Origin: Anaerolineales bacterium UBA6663
GTDB taxonomy: Bacteria; Chloroflexota; Anaerolineae; Anaerolineales; UBA6663
Direction of reading: 5' to 3'
DNA length: 6,196 bases
Assembly: GCA_002455335.1 (NCBI GenBank)
Contig: DKKP01000449.1
Location: forward strand, 1-6,196
A program made the translations under genes and the position numbers. The number at the start of each line of letters is the position of its first letter. The stretch's first letter is position 1. The notes beneath the pieces were generated by a model, which did no database searches, was not told the DNA's origin, and was given only the letters and a program-made list of their open reading frames with translations. Shown piece after piece: positions 5,754 through 6,196 of this stretch.

Positions 5754-6196
5754 GCGACGCGATCCTGACCCTCGCCAATGTCGAGGCCGCCTACGGGGCC
5801 GTGAAGGCGATTCGCGGCGTCTCGCTGTCGGTGCCGAAGGGCTCCATCGTCACCGTGCTCGGGGCGAACGGCGCCGGCAAGACCACCATCCTCAAGACCA
5901 TCTCCGGAATCCTCGATCCGCAGAAGGGTACTATCCACTTCAAGGGCGAGGCCATCGAGCGGCGCGATCCCGCCGACATCGTCCGCCGCGGCCTCAGCCA
6001 CGCGCCGGAGGGCCGCGAGGTCTTTCCGCTGCTGTCGGTGCGCAACAACCTTCTCATGGGCGCCTATACCCGTTCCGACAAGGACGAGGTGGCGCGCGAT
6101 ATCGAGCGGATGGAGCGCTACTTCCCGATCCTGAAGGAGCGCGCCGACCAGGACGCCGGGCTCCTGTCGGGCGGCCAGCAGCAGATGCTGGCCATC
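5750..6196 (+). CDS. livF: Branched-chain amino acid ABC transporter ATP-binding protein LivF (3' end outside window)
   Basis: The ATG at 5750-5752 overlaps the livG stop in an ATGA junction, with GGAAAGGG (5735-5742) 7 nt upstream. The frame stays open for 149 codons to the window edge. Walker A GANGAGKT is at 38-45. In place of a usual Q-loop it has HAPEGREVFPLLSVRNNLLM (84-103), the PEGR-type segment that distinguishes LivF from LivG. The signature LSGGQQQMLAI is at 139-149, where the window ends. Walker B, D-loop and switch His are therefore not seen. LivF proteins usually have about 235-245 residues, so roughly 90 are missing only because of the window cut. With LivG it forms the ATPase pair of the importer. 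Nothing suggests a defect in the part present. Confidence 0.93.
   Translation, partial: MSDAILTLANVEAAYGAVKAIRGVSLSVPKGSIVTVLGANGAGKTTILKTISGILDPQKGTIHFKGEAIERRDPADIVRRGLSHAPEGREVFPLLSVRNNLLMGAYTRSDKDEVARDIERMERYFPILKERADQDAGLLSGGQQQMLAI

Noticed and set aside
5750..6196. Truncated livF pseudogene
   Set aside because: The frame is intact up to the last base of the window. The missing C-terminal part is explained by the window boundary.
1..6196. CRISPR arrays, tRNA/rRNA genes, insertion sequences or attachment sites
   Set aside because: I saw no regularly spaced repeats, no tRNA-like cloverleaf or rRNA segment, and no transposase or terminal inverted repeats with target duplication.

Overview
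The window holds most of one branched-chain (or related) amino-acid ABC transporter operon on the + strand, in the order livK-livH-livM-livG-livF. On the left it also holds the 5' part of an unrelated secreted or surface protein gene on the - strand. The DNA is GC-rich with strong G/C preference at third codon positions. Three features suggest a member of the Chloroflexota or a similar high-GC bacterium with lipoprotein binding proteins: a lipobox (LAAC) followed by an Ala/Pro/Thr spacer on the binding protein, a long Thr/Pro/Ser-rich (PTxTP-style) low-complexity exported protein, and N-terminally extended permeases. This is an inference from style; no marker gene is present.

Layout. Positions 1-629 (-): start codon, hydrophobic N-terminus and about 165 residues of Thr/Ser/Pro/Ala-rich chain of a gene that leaves the window on the left. 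The apparent Val-rich + strand frame here is its mirror image. Positions 630-1001: divergent intergenic region with an 11-bp perfect inverted repeat, a good sigma70-type promoter for the operon (TTGCCA-17-GATAAT), and a leader of about 125 nt that contains a consensus Shine-Dalgarno with no ordinary start codon. Positions 1002-2216: livK, lipoprotein binding protein. Positions 2217-2341: intercistronic gap with a 16-bp hairpin. Positions 2342-3457 livH, 3457-4947 livM, 4950-5753 livG and 5750-6196 livF (cut by the window edge) follow with 1-nt overlap, 2-nt gap and 4-nt overlap, so they are very probably co-transcribed and translationally coupled.

How they work together: LivK, tethered to the outer face of the membrane, captures the ligand and delivers it to the LivH-LivM channel. 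LivG and LivF are the two cytoplasmic ATPases that power import. The hairpin after livK is the usual arrangement for making more binding protein than membrane complex. The LivK binding site appears to lack the acidic residue used by E. coli LivJ for the ligand amino group, so the substrate should not be taken as Leu/Ile/Val without test.

I did not find a clearly new biological system. The window is mostly an ordinary transporter operon. The less ordinary parts are the regulatory DNA between the divergent genes, the LivK ligand pocket, and the Thr-rich surface protein.
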